A stretch of DNA of 64,000 bases, taken from the NCBI GenBank assembly GCA_013399875.1, contig VXAZ01006880.1, positions 739,109-803,108 on the forward strand, written 5' to 3'. Of the stretch, positions 1 through 12,200 are shown piece after piece. The notes beneath the pieces were generated by a model that ran no database searches, was not told the origin of the DNA, and was given only the letters and a program-made list of their open reading frames with translations. The number at the start of each line of letters is the position of its first letter. Position 1 is the first letter of the stretch. The translations under genes were made by a program, and so were the position numbers. The DNA comes from Gymnorhina tibicen. Lineage: Eukaryota > Chordata > Aves > Passeriformes > Artamidae.

Positions 1-51
1 TTTTAGTGTCCCTGTCACTAAAGCTCTCGTTCCCAATCTCTCTTTTCGTAG

Positions 52-143
52 GTGAGGATCGTATTGATGTCCTGTCTGAAATCTGGGATCACTATTTTAC
101 AGAGACTCTTCCTACTCTCCAGGCAATATTCTACCCAGTCCAG
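52..143 (+). CDS. PRR5L: PRR5L (Protor-2), internal coding exon, gene partial at left edge
   Basis: First of four PRR5L coding exons visible; upstream exons are outside the window. The exon follows a polypyrimidine tract ending in AG at 50-51 and ends at CAG|GTAATC. It enters with the last two bases of a codon and encodes 30 further residues ending LPTLQAIFYPVQ, a hallmark of the HbrB-like domain shared by PRR5 and PRR5L. PRR5L is known as a non-essential subunit of mTORC2 that binds RICTOR; it has been linked to AKT/PKC-delta regulation and to mRNA decay through ZFP36. The four exons together encode about 229 residues of a protein usually near 370, so roughly the N-terminal 40% is missing. 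The paralogue PRR5 is excluded by the downstream C-terminal sequence. Confidence 0.9.
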
Positions 144-3100
144 GTAATCTTAATTACAGTTCAGTCAGGTGAAGCAATGAACTGCAATGCCTGCTAATGG
201 CGAGTGGAAACTTCTCTGCCAGCAGCACTGTTGGCCAGTGGCTAAATACATGTCAAAGCCTTTCAACTAAATCTGGGTGGAAGTAAGAGTTTATCCAAGT
301 ATTAACTGTAAGAAGGACTGCTAAAATCTACTGGACAAGCACGGTGTTTTGGGCTGAATTTATTCCCAATTGTCTTCTCTCTGTGCTTAGCTAAGCTTGC
401 ACACTGAAACTGTTGGACTATACCTTGTCTAGACTGAAGCTCTGGGCTATTTGTATTTATAGTTCCTTCTTTTTTAAGTAGCTGGGACTATCAGTGCAGA
501 TGACAACACTGACAACTTTTCTTAGAGGTATAAATCTGAAGACTAGATCAGGAGAAAATGTGTTTAACTCACCCTAATGACTTTTGAAGGGCTTATATCT
601 CATTTGTGCCTTTGGGAAACCCTCAGTTGGGTTTCTTTAAGCTTTAATAAGGGGACGTGTAAGTCTATGGGGTAGAGGATGAATGAACACTTTATGTAAG
701 ACCTTTTTACGCTGGGTATTTTGAAAGCTGAGTATCCCATCAGAAGTGTTGAGCTGTATCGTTTTTTAGTGTAGTTTTAGTCAGGGTTTCCATATGAGCA
801 GTCTAATTACCTCCCCAGCCTATTTTGAACTTTTTTGCCATCAGAGGAAAAGAAAAATGTACCTCATGTGGAGAATGACGTTCTTGGAAATGCTAGCCTC
901 CTCCCCTTGACTTTTGCCTCTTCTGGAAGATATTATTTCCAGAGACTTTTAAAATTATTTTTCCCTTGTATTGTTTGAAAGGCAGCAGGTAAAGCTCAAA
1001 GCTTGCCCTTTTACTCTAATCCTATTAAAGCTGGCATTTCCTAAAAGAGAAAGGATTTCTGCAAAGACAGACACTAACCTTTCTACTGTGTTTATTTCTG
1101 TTCTTTCCTTGCTGCAGATGCTTGAAGGTAGGTGTTTGACAGGTAAAACTGTGCAACTATAATACCCTCCCTTTCTCTCCTTTTGCAACTAACTCTCAGT
1201 GAGGGAGTGATCTGTTTAAGCAGGGGTTTGTCTGTACTGCAGCTACCTGTGTACTGTGGAAATAGCTGAGATGACTGTGTGTCATACCCACTGATGCTAA
1301 TAATTCTGCCACTTAGTAGAAAAATCGACTCCCCTGCTATTAAATGTCTCTGATGAGAAGTGGGACAGAAGTTACAGCACTGTGGGTACAGCTTTTGGAA
1401 GTAACTTGGTTAGAGTGGTGAAAGTGTGACTATGGTATGCTGAGATTCTTTGAAAGCATAACTGTTTTGCTGTATTTGTCTTGTCACAATATCTTGAGTC
1501 ACTCAAAATATGTCATCAAAGCTGTAAAGTTTGGGAAGTATTGCCACTTTCTGGATGAGGAACTGAAAGGTAAACAGACAAGATATTTAAAGCTTTGTAG
1601 GCACCAAAATACTATACAAATGTATGGATCAAGCTGCCTAAATACATCCAAGAATTTAACTCAGAGTAAACTGCTCTAGGCTACCACAGAGAGAGTTGCT
1701 GGTACAGCAAGAAATAGAAACTGCTCTTATGCCAGGCCACTGTCCTAATAACAAGATTGGGCTTTTCCTAGAAATAGGGAACTGTACGTAACCATTTATT
1801 TGGTGTGTCACAACATGTGAGGAGAGCTCGTCCAGTGAGTGTCTTCCATCAAGCTGCAGTTCTTTGTACGCTGCCCTGGGAGATAGGAAAGTCAATTTGT
1901 TCTTGATTCCCCATCCTTTCCTGCAAATATGAGCAGGATTATTTAGTCCTGCTCTTCTGTGATCCCAGCAACTGCCTATTCAGAATGAAACTAAGTCAGC
2001 CACATGTGTGAGCGTATGTTACCAAAGGTAACTCACACTAACCTCTTATCTCAGCTAAGTTTAACCCCAAGGCTCATAGCTGTTGCAGAAATACGACCTT
2101 TAAGCAGCCAAGTTGGTTAAATTGCTGTACAGAGGGGAACTATGTAAACAGATCACTGGCTTTCATATAGCTGCAGCTGTTGATGTGACTATTGGTGTGG
2201 AAAAAAGAATAGCAAATCTTGTTTTGCTTGGCACGGAAACATGTTTGCATTTTGAAATGGAGTATGAAGTTAATGGGACTAAACTGCATGATATAAATAA
2301 AAAGTTTGCAGCTGCTGAAATACAGTTCCAAGATAGGTACTGGTCTTTCCTACACAGTGATGGTTTAAAACAGCAAACTGCTTTTATTATAGCCAATCTG
2401 CCCTCCATACTATTGGTTTTAATGAATATTTACATATTGATAATGCTGTTAATTATGACATGCAACCTGTTACGAATTAATGATTAACTGCTGTTAATTC
2501 CTTCCAGCTAAATATTTGCTATGTTGAGTGTATTATGGAGATCATAAAATTATTCCCAAGCAGATCATGGGGCAGAGATTAACATACTGAGAAGAACAAA
2601 GCAAACTTTTCAGTCTGGAAAGTGCTGGGCAGGACTGGGAAGAAAATTTCTGCTATTGAGTTGCAGTGGGGCAAGAGAAAGTTGTGCAGACGTTAAACAT
2701 AGCAGAGGGAAAGGTGGCAACACCAGAATGCCAAATGGAGTTAGACTGTGTTTAAATATGCTGAGAAATATTATATCATCTGTTAAGCCTGCTCACTTCT
2801 GTTGTTGATGTAAAATAGTATCTGGGAGGACATGGAATGCCTTGCAGAGGATATTAAAGCTGTTACTTTTTAAAATGTTTGGTTCAAGCAGTCTTGCTAG
2901 CTTTGCTCCAGCCTAAATCCTAAAATTTGTAATGGACTAACTTGTAGGTTTTCATCATATCAGCAAGGTCTAAAGTGCAGACGTTGAGCAAAAAGAGGGT
3001 ACAATATAGATCAGAGGTAGGTTCAGTTAAGAAATACTCTGTAATAACTTTGTTCACTGCCAAACCTTCTTTGGTTTCTCAGCTCCAAGTGCCAGAAGCA

Positions 3101-3423
3101 CAAGCTACTTTTGTGAACAAATTGGATGGCAAGTGAGTTTTATGAATACACGCAAAGTCATTTGGTGAACTACAGGCCCATTTCTGGCTTCACTCCAAAC
3201 CTAGTGTTGCCACAGATGAGGCGATGCCCGTTTCAGAATTTGTGTGAGACTGTGAGGGAAGAAATTGAAGAGTATCATGAATCCTCAATGTGAATGACTG
3301 GGGGGTGTTTTGCCACAGCAGCAATGGGCAGAATAGACCCTCCTGTCTGTGTGCCCATGTGTTGGTGCGATGCTCACACATCTCTTTATCTACACTTGGA
3401 TTTTGCCTTCTTTGTTTTTTTAG
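144..3423 (+). other. PRR5L: PRR5L intron
   Basis: The intron runs from the GT donor at 144 to the AG acceptor at 3422-3423 (T-rich tract then TTTTTTAG). I see no further exon with splice signals and PRR5L similarity, and no recognisable repeat. A 124-codon open stretch at 2113-2487 has no ATG at its start and resembles nothing I recognise. Confidence 0.75.
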
Positions 3424-3564
3424 GGTCAGGAGTTGACTATCCGTCAGATTGCTCTTCTTGGCTTCAGAGACTTGGTCTTGCTAAAAGTAAAGTTGGAAGA
3501 AATCCTTCCTCTGGTCCAGACAAAGCTTCCAGCTTCCATTGTCCAGATGCTGTTAATTCTGCAG
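3424..3564 (+). CDS. PRR5L: PRR5L internal coding exon
   Basis: This 141-base, phase-0 exon of 47 codons opens GQELTIRQIALLGFRDLV and closes IVQMLLILQ. It is flanked by TTTTTTAG and by CAG|GTGGGG. It continues the HbrB-like domain, the conserved part of PRR5-family proteins that binds RICTOR. The sequence is nearly identical to vertebrate PRR5L as I remember it and clearly differs from PRR5, which has hydrophobic replacements in the same stretch. No frameshift or stop is present. Confidence 0.93.
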
Positions 3565-5186
3565 GTGGGGAGCCTCTGCTCTTCTTCCTCTGACTCCACT
3601 TGGGTATCTTGACCTCACTGAACTCATACAAACACTGGAGGGAAAGTGGGGAGGGTAGAGGGTGTGATAAAGGGAATGTGATACGTGCTTATTTGGGAGC
3701 AGTCAGTGTTAAAATGAGAACTGAATGTGGATGCCCTGAGCTTTCCTGGGAACAGGTAAAGATGTTGCCTTCAAAGAGACGGGTTTTTGTATTCTTTTTG
3801 ATACCTCTCCTCCCCATGTAGTCTCAGGACTCTTTTTTTCACATAAATTTTCATCTTCTACCTTCTCTGAATGCCTCTTTGTGCCCTAGTTCTCCTGATT
3901 TCTCAGCTTTGCAAGGACAGGGCAAGTCTCCATCACAGCAGTTAGTGGAATTTGAATGAACTGTGGCTTCTGGCTGCTCGACACCAGCTCCTTGGCTGGC
4001 TGGGATGCTGACTAGTGCCCATTAGAGGAGAAATGCCTTTCGGCAGCAGGCAGAATGAGAGGCCATTTTCAAAGGCCTCTCCCAAGAGATCTGGAGTGTC
4101 TGTGATAACTATCTTCTTTAACCAGATCTCAGCAGAAGACTTTCCAAGCATGCCAAATGCAGTTGGTTTTGGTTTTTTTTTTTTATCCTGCCCGGCCTGA
4201 CAGTCCTGAAAAATGCCATATTACATGTTTGAGTTGATAGACCCATAAAATCTTTTGGGTTGGAAGAGATCTTAAATATTACCTAGTTCCAACCTCCCTG
4301 CCATGGGCAGGGACACTTTCCACTAGACCAGGTTGCTCAGAGCCCCGTCCAACCTTCCTCTGAACCACATGCAGGACCTTTCATTTGACCTTGTTGATTA
4401 TCATGAGGTTTGCACAGGCCCAGCTCTCAAGCCTGCCAAAGTCCCTCTGGGTGGCCTCCCTTCCCTCCAGTGTACCAACACCACCACACAGCCTGGTGGC
4501 TTTTGAGAATGAAACTTTCTGAAGCACAACCAAAACTGCAAAGTGGCTAAGCTGGTAGCTCTGTATGAGTTCTCACTGTTCTGCTGTTCCAGTGACCCAG
4601 ATTGGAACAGCAGGCGATACTTGATTTCTCTGAAATATTTTTTTAATACAAGAATCTTGAGAGCAAACAGGATCTCAAAGCAACACATTTGAGGAAAAAA
4701 GCTTATTGAGGCTTTGCAGGAAGTTAAGTCTGAACGGTTTCTGAAATTACTGTTAAATTGGTTGGTGTTATCTCCCATCTTCACAGCTGTAAGCTGAACC
4801 ACAGAGGGTGCTTTGCCTGCAGTCCTGCTTAGGAAAAGAGCAGTGCTTTGCCCAAGGCGTGTTAAGGGTTTTCTACAAAGAGCTGTGTTCTGGTAGAACC
4901 GCCCTGGTGTGATTACATTGCTGTAGTACACTGTGCACATCCTCAGAGGAGCACACCTTGTACCTTCCCGTCACTTGCTTAGAAAAAAGAACTGTCTGCT
5001 CAATGTCCGTGGGGCGTGACTGTGACTTGAACAAGGAGATTGACCTGAAAGGCACCCAAACCTCCATCAGCTCCAAAAGCTTTACTGATACAGCTGGGAT
5101 ATTCCAGTGCAGAGAGAATTGACAGACCCCAGGCTTTACTCAAAACCTTCTAAGGGTAATGTTGACTTCTTGTGTTTGATTTTCAG
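3565..5186 (+). other. PRR5L: PRR5L intron containing a CR1 fragment
   Basis: The intron lies between the GTGGGG donor and the TTTTCAG acceptor at 5181-5186. Apart from the CR1 fragment near 4237-4505 I see no other element. Open frames here are not supported by splice context or similarity. Confidence 0.75.
4237..4505 (-). mobile_element. CR1 LINE fragment (3' part), antisense to PRR5L
   Basis: Read on the + strand, this carries the reverse complement of the classic CR1 3' end: a degenerate tail motif, then GGGTTGGAAGAGATCTTA, then the run containing CCATGGGCAGGGACAC and ACTAGACCAGGTTGCTC. CR1 is the dominant non-LTR retrotransposon of birds and usually occurs as 5'-truncated copies like this one. 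The inner part (about 4360-4505) also resembles avian CR1-type sequence. Boundaries are approximate and no target-site duplication was resolved. Confidence 0.85.
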
Positions 5187-5313
5187 AGTGTCCATGAGCC
5201 TACTGGCCCCACTGAGGGCTACCTACAGCTGGAAGAACTGGTCAAGCAGGTGGTATCACCATTCTTAGGTTTGTGTGAGGATCACAGCTCCTCTGGTAGC
5301 ACCTGCTTGCTTG
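5187..5313 (+). CDS. PRR5L: PRR5L internal coding exon
   Basis: This exon of 127 bases starts at TTTTCAG|AGT and ends at G|GTAAGAC, leaving one base of a split codon. It encodes SVHEPTGPTEGYLQLEELVK, then QVVSPFLG, then a serine-rich stretch ending TCLL. The first part closes the HbrB-like region. The serine-rich end is the variable linker before the C-terminal segment. Phase fits the next exon at 8963 (G + AG = Glu). Confidence 0.92.
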
Positions 5314-8300
5314 GTAAGACATGCACCTTGTACTGAAGCTATTATTGGGGTACACAGGTTGGGTAATGGGAGGCATTTGTGCTGGAAAAGGAAACAGTGC
5401 ATGACTCTGTGAAAGACAGAAAGCAAAGGCTAAAATGCCCCTGAGAAGGTCCTGATTAATGTTTCTGAGTGTAGGTTTTTGTGACAGGCTTTTCTTTTCC
5501 TAGTGAACTACGAGTGCCCCATCACTGCGCACACACACACTCCCACACACACCCACAAAGTCTCCCCTCTCTCTGGACATGGACTGGATTTTAAAACCTC
5601 TCATCTGTGCTTGGTGTACTGCTTTCACCACAGTGAGGTGCCGTACCTGGTCCTTTGCTGCCTGCTCTCTGTCCCTGCTTGCTAGCCTGCCTCAGCTGCT
5701 GCATCAACCAGCCTTTGCAAACAGCAGAACTGTTGCATGTTAATTGAGGGATGACAGGGATTTTGCATGAAGTCTTCCTTCTGTCTGAGGATTCTATTTA
5801 AAAAAACAAACAAACCAATTAAAATTCTGTGTTTAAAGTATGGATAAACATGTCTAGATGAGAGAATGGGCACCTCACTTCAGGAAGAGCATGCTTATTC
5901 TGGGAAACTTCTTTACACGTGACCCAGGAGCTCTGCTTACACGTGTGGCCAGCCAGAAGAGATTGGCTAGCTAATGGGCATAGTGTTACTGATTTCGTAG
6001 TCAAGAAGATTTAAATAGAACAGGTGAAGAAAGCTCCAGTCTCCTTCTGTTTTTATAAGCTTTAGCCTTTGCTTTGATGCAAAATTGTAGCAAGCTGGAG
6101 ACCCCCACCTTGTCTTGTACTACGCTTTAGCAGCATAAGGGAAAAGATGGCCTTGTGGTAGAAGAACTTACCAGGACTCCGACAATCTGTGCCTATAATA
6201 AACTCATGGCATTGCTTTAGGAAAACTGTGGCTCAGGATTTTTGTTCTTGCGGTTGCTGGGCAATCAGATATCTCCTGTGCAAGTGAACGTGGTTGCACA
6301 GTTCAGCGTGGATTTGCACATCTGATCCTGAGGCTCAGTCTAGACCAAAATCCCTTGTAAAAGTTGGACTTTGACAAATGTGATTGCTTGCTGTTTATGG
6401 ACATCTGCATGCTGCTGGGATAGCTTGAAAGGTAGCTGCCTGACCTGTGCTGAAGTTTCTAGCCATCCTGGATTTCTGCCAGCTGAACGAGGCATTTGTG
6501 CCATTTAAAAAAAAGAAAACCTACACAAACTGGCCTAGTAAAGTTTATATGCCCTAAAATAATTGAATTTACTTTGATTTTAGCTGTCATTTATTTGTGT
6601 ATATTTCCAAGGTGGCCTTTTACCCCTGCTCCACCCTGTGCTGAGCATGAGGAAAGAAGGAACTTGTGTTTGCAGTACAAGACATGGACTGCAAAACAGC
6701 ACTTTTCTGCAAGTAATCATGGTAGTTTCAAAGGCCTGCTGTGGAGGTGGCTTCTTCTCCTTAACTTTCACTTGTAGTCAGACTTCTTTCTCTTCCTCTC
6801 TCCCTCTTTTATTCGCCTTTTTGCTTTCTCAGAACTAGTTTCTTCTCTCACTGGGCAGCCTGTAATGATGATGAAGCTCAGTAGATTCCCCGTAGTAGCT
6901 TTTGGGAAGTGCACTGTTGGGCTTTGGGTGTGCTTGCATTCTACACAGCTGCTCTGGAGGCCAGACTGCCCTCTGGGCTGGAGCCTTCAGGGTAAATGAG
7001 TGTTGAGAAACGTGACTGAAAGTGTCTGGTCCCAGCTGTCAGTACACATAAGGCTTCAGCCTGCAAGGCTGCTATATCTTAAGTTGATTTAAAGTGAGAG
7101 AGGTGTGAAAGGGGACAGGACTGCTCACAGAGGGGAATTGTAGATGGCAGCATTCCCACCTGCTCTTCTGTTAGCACCCTTCTTGCTTTGCCTGTGTAAA
7201 TTAGCCATAACCTGCGTGGCAAGGACAGAGTATGCCAAAGGGATCCAGCTGGCTAAGAAACAGGGTTTATACTAGGGATAGGAGAGAAGATAAAACATCC
7301 ACACATCACTGCTGATCTGAGGTTGCTTGCAAAAAAATCCCAGAAGAACTCCTCCCAGTTTATATTCCTGGTCATAAGGTACCAAAATAGAAATAAAATT
7401 TGTAGTTGAACTATGTGTGACAACTCCCTTAAGAGACTGTCTTTCATGGCCAAGAAAGTAAAGGGGGAAAAGTAGAGCAATAAATGCATGTTCAGAGTTT
7501 AGCCTAATTTCACCTAATTTATTTTCTGAGGAGTCAGATCCCAATGCCCTTTAACACTACAGTTTGCTGTGGCTTGAGCTGCAGATGAGACCTGAAGAGT
7601 ATATTTGCTGTAACCAGCCTCAAAAATTATTTTTGCATACTCTTAAGCACGAAATGAACCATTTTGAATTGACGTATTACGGGCAGTAGCAGGGTGAAGT
7701 GTTGGCTGCTCACTTCCCTGCAACAATATAGAGTTTGTTTTCTGCTTTTCTTCCTGATACAAGCTTCCAAACTCTCCTAACCTTCAGTGACGAGTACCTT
7801 GCTTTAAATTTTGTTCCTCTCTCTCTCTATTATGCTCTGCAGTCTTGGTTGGAAGCCTTTTATATGGTTTAAAGGCTTCTGACTTTATGAAATGAGACCC
7901 TGCACTTGAGTGAAGTTAATGAGAAACAAAGAGGCAGGTGGGGAATGGCTCTATCAGCTGCTGTGGGGATAGAGCCACAGGAGGTGTCCGGCATCCCAGC
8001 GGGGTGGAGGCCAGCAGGGGAACAGCAGCAGTGTCTAATTCAACCTGCTGGGGGGATTACAGCCAGCCAAGGCACAGACTCTGACCCCTGCCTCTCTTCA
8101 AGCTTTCAGCATCAGAATTGAAATGTGCTTCATGATGCTGGGCTGGGGACTGTGCCTTGGGTCTGTGCTTCAGAGCAGGGATATTCCCCCCTTATGTTTT
8201 TGCTGAGCAGATCGTACAGCCCACACCAATTCATTCTGTGTCACTGCCTTTCCCCTTCAGCACAAGCACTGCCTTTCCCTCATGCCTCTTTCCCCCAGGC

Positions 8301-8962
8301 TGTTGTGGGCTATTTCTGTGCACTGTTAGGTGCTTTCTCTGTCCACCCTCCAAACCACACATGCTGCAAAGTGGATGAAATGTCATTTTTCTGGCATGAT
8401 CTTTAAAAAATACAGTGGGATAATGCCAACAGAATGGCCTTTTCCTAGGCAGATAGGAGAGACAGCGCAATGTAAGCATCAGGAATTCCACACTGACAAC
8501 AGCTAATGGCATTTCCTGAGAGAAATTTTTCAGAGAAAGGGATGGCAGTTCAAATCTCCACTGAATGGTTTTTTTGGAGACTTGTGCCACTTTAGTGTCA
8601 CTCATTTTAGTGACCCTGCATGTGAGAGTACCTACTTCGTCTGCACCCCTTGATAAAAGAGAAGAACACCAGGATGCTAAAGAGTCCCTCGGCTGCACTG
8701 GTGACTTTTTGCCTCACTTCTCTCACAGGCAGCAGCACCTACAGCAGGATAGGAGGTCTCTCCTTGCTGTGGCAGAGGCAGATCTTTCCCAACACCTAGC
8801 AGTATGAACAAGTGAGCTCCTGACTGTTTTTCAGTGGTAATGAAGTGGGGCCCTGTGCAGCTGCACACTGAATTCTCTCAGTTCCCCGAGGCCAGCCTAG
8901 CAGTGTGGGAAATGCTTTGTTTGCATGCTGTTGACCATTCCCGCTTCCTTTTTCTCTTCCAG
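5314..8962 (+). other. PRR5L: PRR5L intron
   Basis: The intron lies between a consensus GTAAGA donor and the CTCTTCCAG acceptor at 8962. It holds a short CA microsatellite near 5527-5557 and a small CT-rich stretch near 7820. I see no other feature. Confidence 0.75.
5527..5557. repeat. Imperfect (CA)n microsatellite
   Basis: Alternating CA units are interrupted by TC and CC dinucleotides over about 30 bases, inside a PRR5L intron. This is a short tract with no sign of function. Confidence 0.85.
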
Positions 8963-9294
8963 AGAGACGGTACTCCAGATCCCGTCCTAAGGCCCTGACC
9001 CCGCTGACAGAGCAGGAGGGTGAGGCTTACCTGGAGAAATGTGGAAGCATCCGTCGCCACACCGTTGCCAACGCTCACTCGGACATCCAGCTCCTGGCCA
9101 TGGCCTCCATGATGCACACGGGAATGGTCACGGAGGAATCGGACACTTCTGACAAATGCCTCCTGCTGCAGCCCAGCTGCTTCAGCCACAGGCAGTGCTC
9201 CAGTGAGCCCAGCATTGCCGACGGCCCGGAGGGAGTCGTGGCAGCAGCCAGCAGGCAGGACCCTGCCGAGCTGAACTGCACCTCTGTCAGCTAG
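8963..9294 (+). CDS. PRR5L: PRR5L terminal coding exon with stop codon
   Basis: The last coding exon follows CTCTTCCAG and supplies two bases of a Glu codon, then 109 codons and TAG at 9292-9294. It encodes RRYSRSRPK, then ALTPLTEQEGEAYLEKCGS, IRRHTVANAHSDIQLLAMA, a Ser/Cys-rich stretch and the C-terminal ELNCTSVS. The RRHTVANAHSDIQ block and the extreme C-terminus are diagnostic of PRR5L rather than PRR5. One oddity: RSRPK is joined directly to ALTPL, while mammalian PRR5L, as I remember it, has about 20 extra residues there containing a PIT motif. GC content rises through this exon compared with the introns. Confidence 0.93.
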
Positions 9295-12200
9295 GAGGAG
9301 TCTGGCTGAGGAGAACTGTATGCACTAAGCTGGACAAAGTGGTGTGTCATCCCTGCTGGGGAAAAAAGAAAAAAATATGAATTTTGCTCACGTCATTGAA
9401 ATGGCCTGGAGGGTTCTTATGGCTGAGAATGCTCTCTAGATATGTTCTTTTACCAGTCTGGGATCATTGTTGATGGAGGTACCAGGCTGCTCCCAAATGA
9501 CCACTGAAGGCTGCAAAGGTTTTGCTGTTGAACAGCACAGTCTGCCTTCTGTAAGCTTTCTCCCTCTACTAGTATAAACCTTCTGGCATCAGGTTTCCTT
9601 CTTTTTCTTTGGTATGATACAAACTGAGTTCTCTCTGCTTTTCTCCATCTTTTCCAGTTGTGCTTCTCCTTTGCTCTTTGTCCCTGCAGTGGAGACCTTT
9701 GTGCTCAATGTTCTCTTTGCTTCTGGTGCTAGCGTGGTGAATGCTGAGCACTGCATTTCTCTTTTAAAGTTGAACTCAGGGATGAAACCATTTGCATCCT
9801 GCAGAAAGATCTGCTGAGGTGGCTTGTGAGAGAAGGAGATCCTTCACTTTGCTTCCCGTGGGCATGGATGAAAAGTCCAAATCAGAATAAATCAGACTTA
9901 CTTTTTTCCCATACCTGAAGAGAACTGAGTATATGTGGAGTCTGAGCTGAGCACATCATATGTACTTTATTTGGTTCCAGTCATATCATATACCATATAT
10001 TTGGTATAAACTGGGTGCAAAGGTTGGCTGGAGTGTGTAAATTGGGTGCAAAATACAATACTGAGCATCCTGGCATTTGGCATCAATTTGCTCTCAAAAT
10101 TTCAGTGGTGATAGGGCTAGGATGAAAGAGAGAATCAAATGGGAAGGAGATGCTGCACTTGTATGGGAGATGTAAAGGTGCTTCTCAGCACTGGGCTGTC
10201 GTGACTTCAGACTAGGAGGTGATGATTAGGATTTCATCCTGGGCCTACCCTGGTACTTTTAGTGCTTGCAGATTTTGTGAGACTGAAGATAATCTGTGGG
10301 GTGTGGAAAGGAGTCCTGTCTCAGTGTATTCATGAAGTGCTCCTGACCTCCAGTGGTATCTGACTCAGTGCAGTATTGCTTTTAAGATAAAGTGAGGGCT
10401 CTTTGCAGTCTTTGGTTTTGTTTTTTTGTGAAGATTAGGAGCGGGTCCAGTTTGCAGGTGTCTGTGTCAGGCACTGCAACCTGCAGTGTCTGCTTTGTAG
10501 CATCACTTGGTACTCCAATGCTGCTTCTATGGGAACAGATCCAATCTGTTTGAGCTGTCCCCTGGGATACTCTGCTGATGTCTTGCTAAATAGATTTGCA
10601 AGTGTAATTATAGGCTTAGAGGTGAACTGAAATGCTGCCTTAAATGTCAAATCCCATTAAAAATATGGGCAACTACCACTTGAATCTACTCCTGGTGGTA
10701 CTGACTGTAAATAAATATGTCTTGACAAGGAAACAGAAGGTTAGGATGAGCCTTCAGGATGGTTTTTTGCATGCTGTGACATTAACTGCAGAATTTGCCC
10801 TGCTTCTGTTGGGCATTAAACATCTTCTGCTCCACTGATGGTACTGAAGGTACAGCTCTGGCCTGCCAGGATTTGGCCTTTGTAGCACATGGAACAAAAG
10901 GAAAGCAGACTATTATTTGGCAACAAAGCATCAGAAATACCAGCTATGAGCACAAGCCACGCTGCCTTGATAAACGAGGGTGTTGCTTTGTCTACTGTGG
11001 TTTGCAAATGTTGAAAGAGATACTTCGAAGAGCCTCCTTTTCTCTGCTCTTGGCCTTTTGGGAAGGGCCAGGTGTTTAGATCACCAGCCGTGCTTTGCAC
11101 GTCAAGGAACAGAGATCCAGTTGTGCTGGCTGCCTCCTCCTCCTCAGAGCATCCACAGTCCAGCAGAGGCCAGGAAGATGTGCCTTTAAGCAGCGTTCCC
11201 TTCAGATGGATTACAGGATAAATTGCTCTCCTGTTCATAAATTGGACTGACTGACTAGGCCACCTTACTGTTGTCAGCCCCAGGGCAGCCATGGGTTGTG
11301 GTGGAGCTGCAGAATCTCTGTGGTGGCAGCTGAGCCATGCTGGTCTCACCTTGGCACAGTCCCTCCAGTGTGGGGCAGATGATGGTGTCCTGCTCACAGT
11401 AAATTTCTTTGGCCCCTTGCTGTGATTTAAAGCCTTCTCTTAGTCACACTGAGGTGTGTGGGGAGGTGGTCACCCAGCAGCATTTCAGTTCACTCTTTTG
11501 AATGCTTTTCTTCTTTCTGTTCCTCCTGTAACCCATTTGCCTTCTGTAAATACCCAAACCATTTCGGTTAGAGGGCAGCACCCTCTTTTATGGTGAAAAC
11601 TAGAATGATTTATTTATTTTCTGACATATTCTTCGATCATCTCTAGGGCTAATAGGAATTAGTCCTGGTTTTAACTTGAATTTCTTTTGTTTTACACATA
11701 CGTATGGTTTTAATTGTTTTGGTTTTGTATCTGTTACTTTGCAAAAATTTGCACCAACTCCTCTGAATCATGCACTTCTCCCATTGTTTTGTTTTTAAGA
11801 ATTAAAGCTGGTGGCTTTACTTTGTAAAGCGAAGTAAACACAACTTGTTCTGTAAACCACAGCGAGTGTCTGGCCGTGACCACCACATTTACAGCCACGT
11901 GAGATTGCACAAGCCTCTGCAAGTGCATTTCTTTTACAGGCTGGGTAAACCTGAAGGTAGCTGGAAAGCTGTGCCATGGTGGCAGTGTGAGGCTGGCCTG
12001 GAAGGGCCCTGGGAGCAGTTCTGAGGGGCAGTGCTGAGTGGCTGCTCTCTGCTGAGGAAGCTTCCAGTCCCCTGGAAGCAGAGACTGTCCCTGTGCCAGA
12101 GCTGCAGCGTGAGAAACGCTTGCATTTTGGATACAGGGATCTGGTTTGGGGTTGCACTGTGTTGCTCACCCTGTCACACAGCTGTGACAGGGCCACAGGG

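Noticed and set aside
2113..2487. 124-codon open frame inside a PRR5L intron.
   Set aside because: No ATG at its start, no splice context and no similarity I recognise; the C-terminal hydrophobic run is what AT-rich sequence often gives.
5490..5530. Possible extra PRR5L exon: TTTTCCTAG followed by a frame reading NYECPITA, similar to the PIT-containing segment remembered from mammalian PRR5L.
   Set aside because: Its position is before the RRYSRSRPK block at 8963, whereas in the mammalian protein the similar segment comes after it. The frame runs straight into a CA microsatellite and no good donor keeps phase. Probably coincidence.
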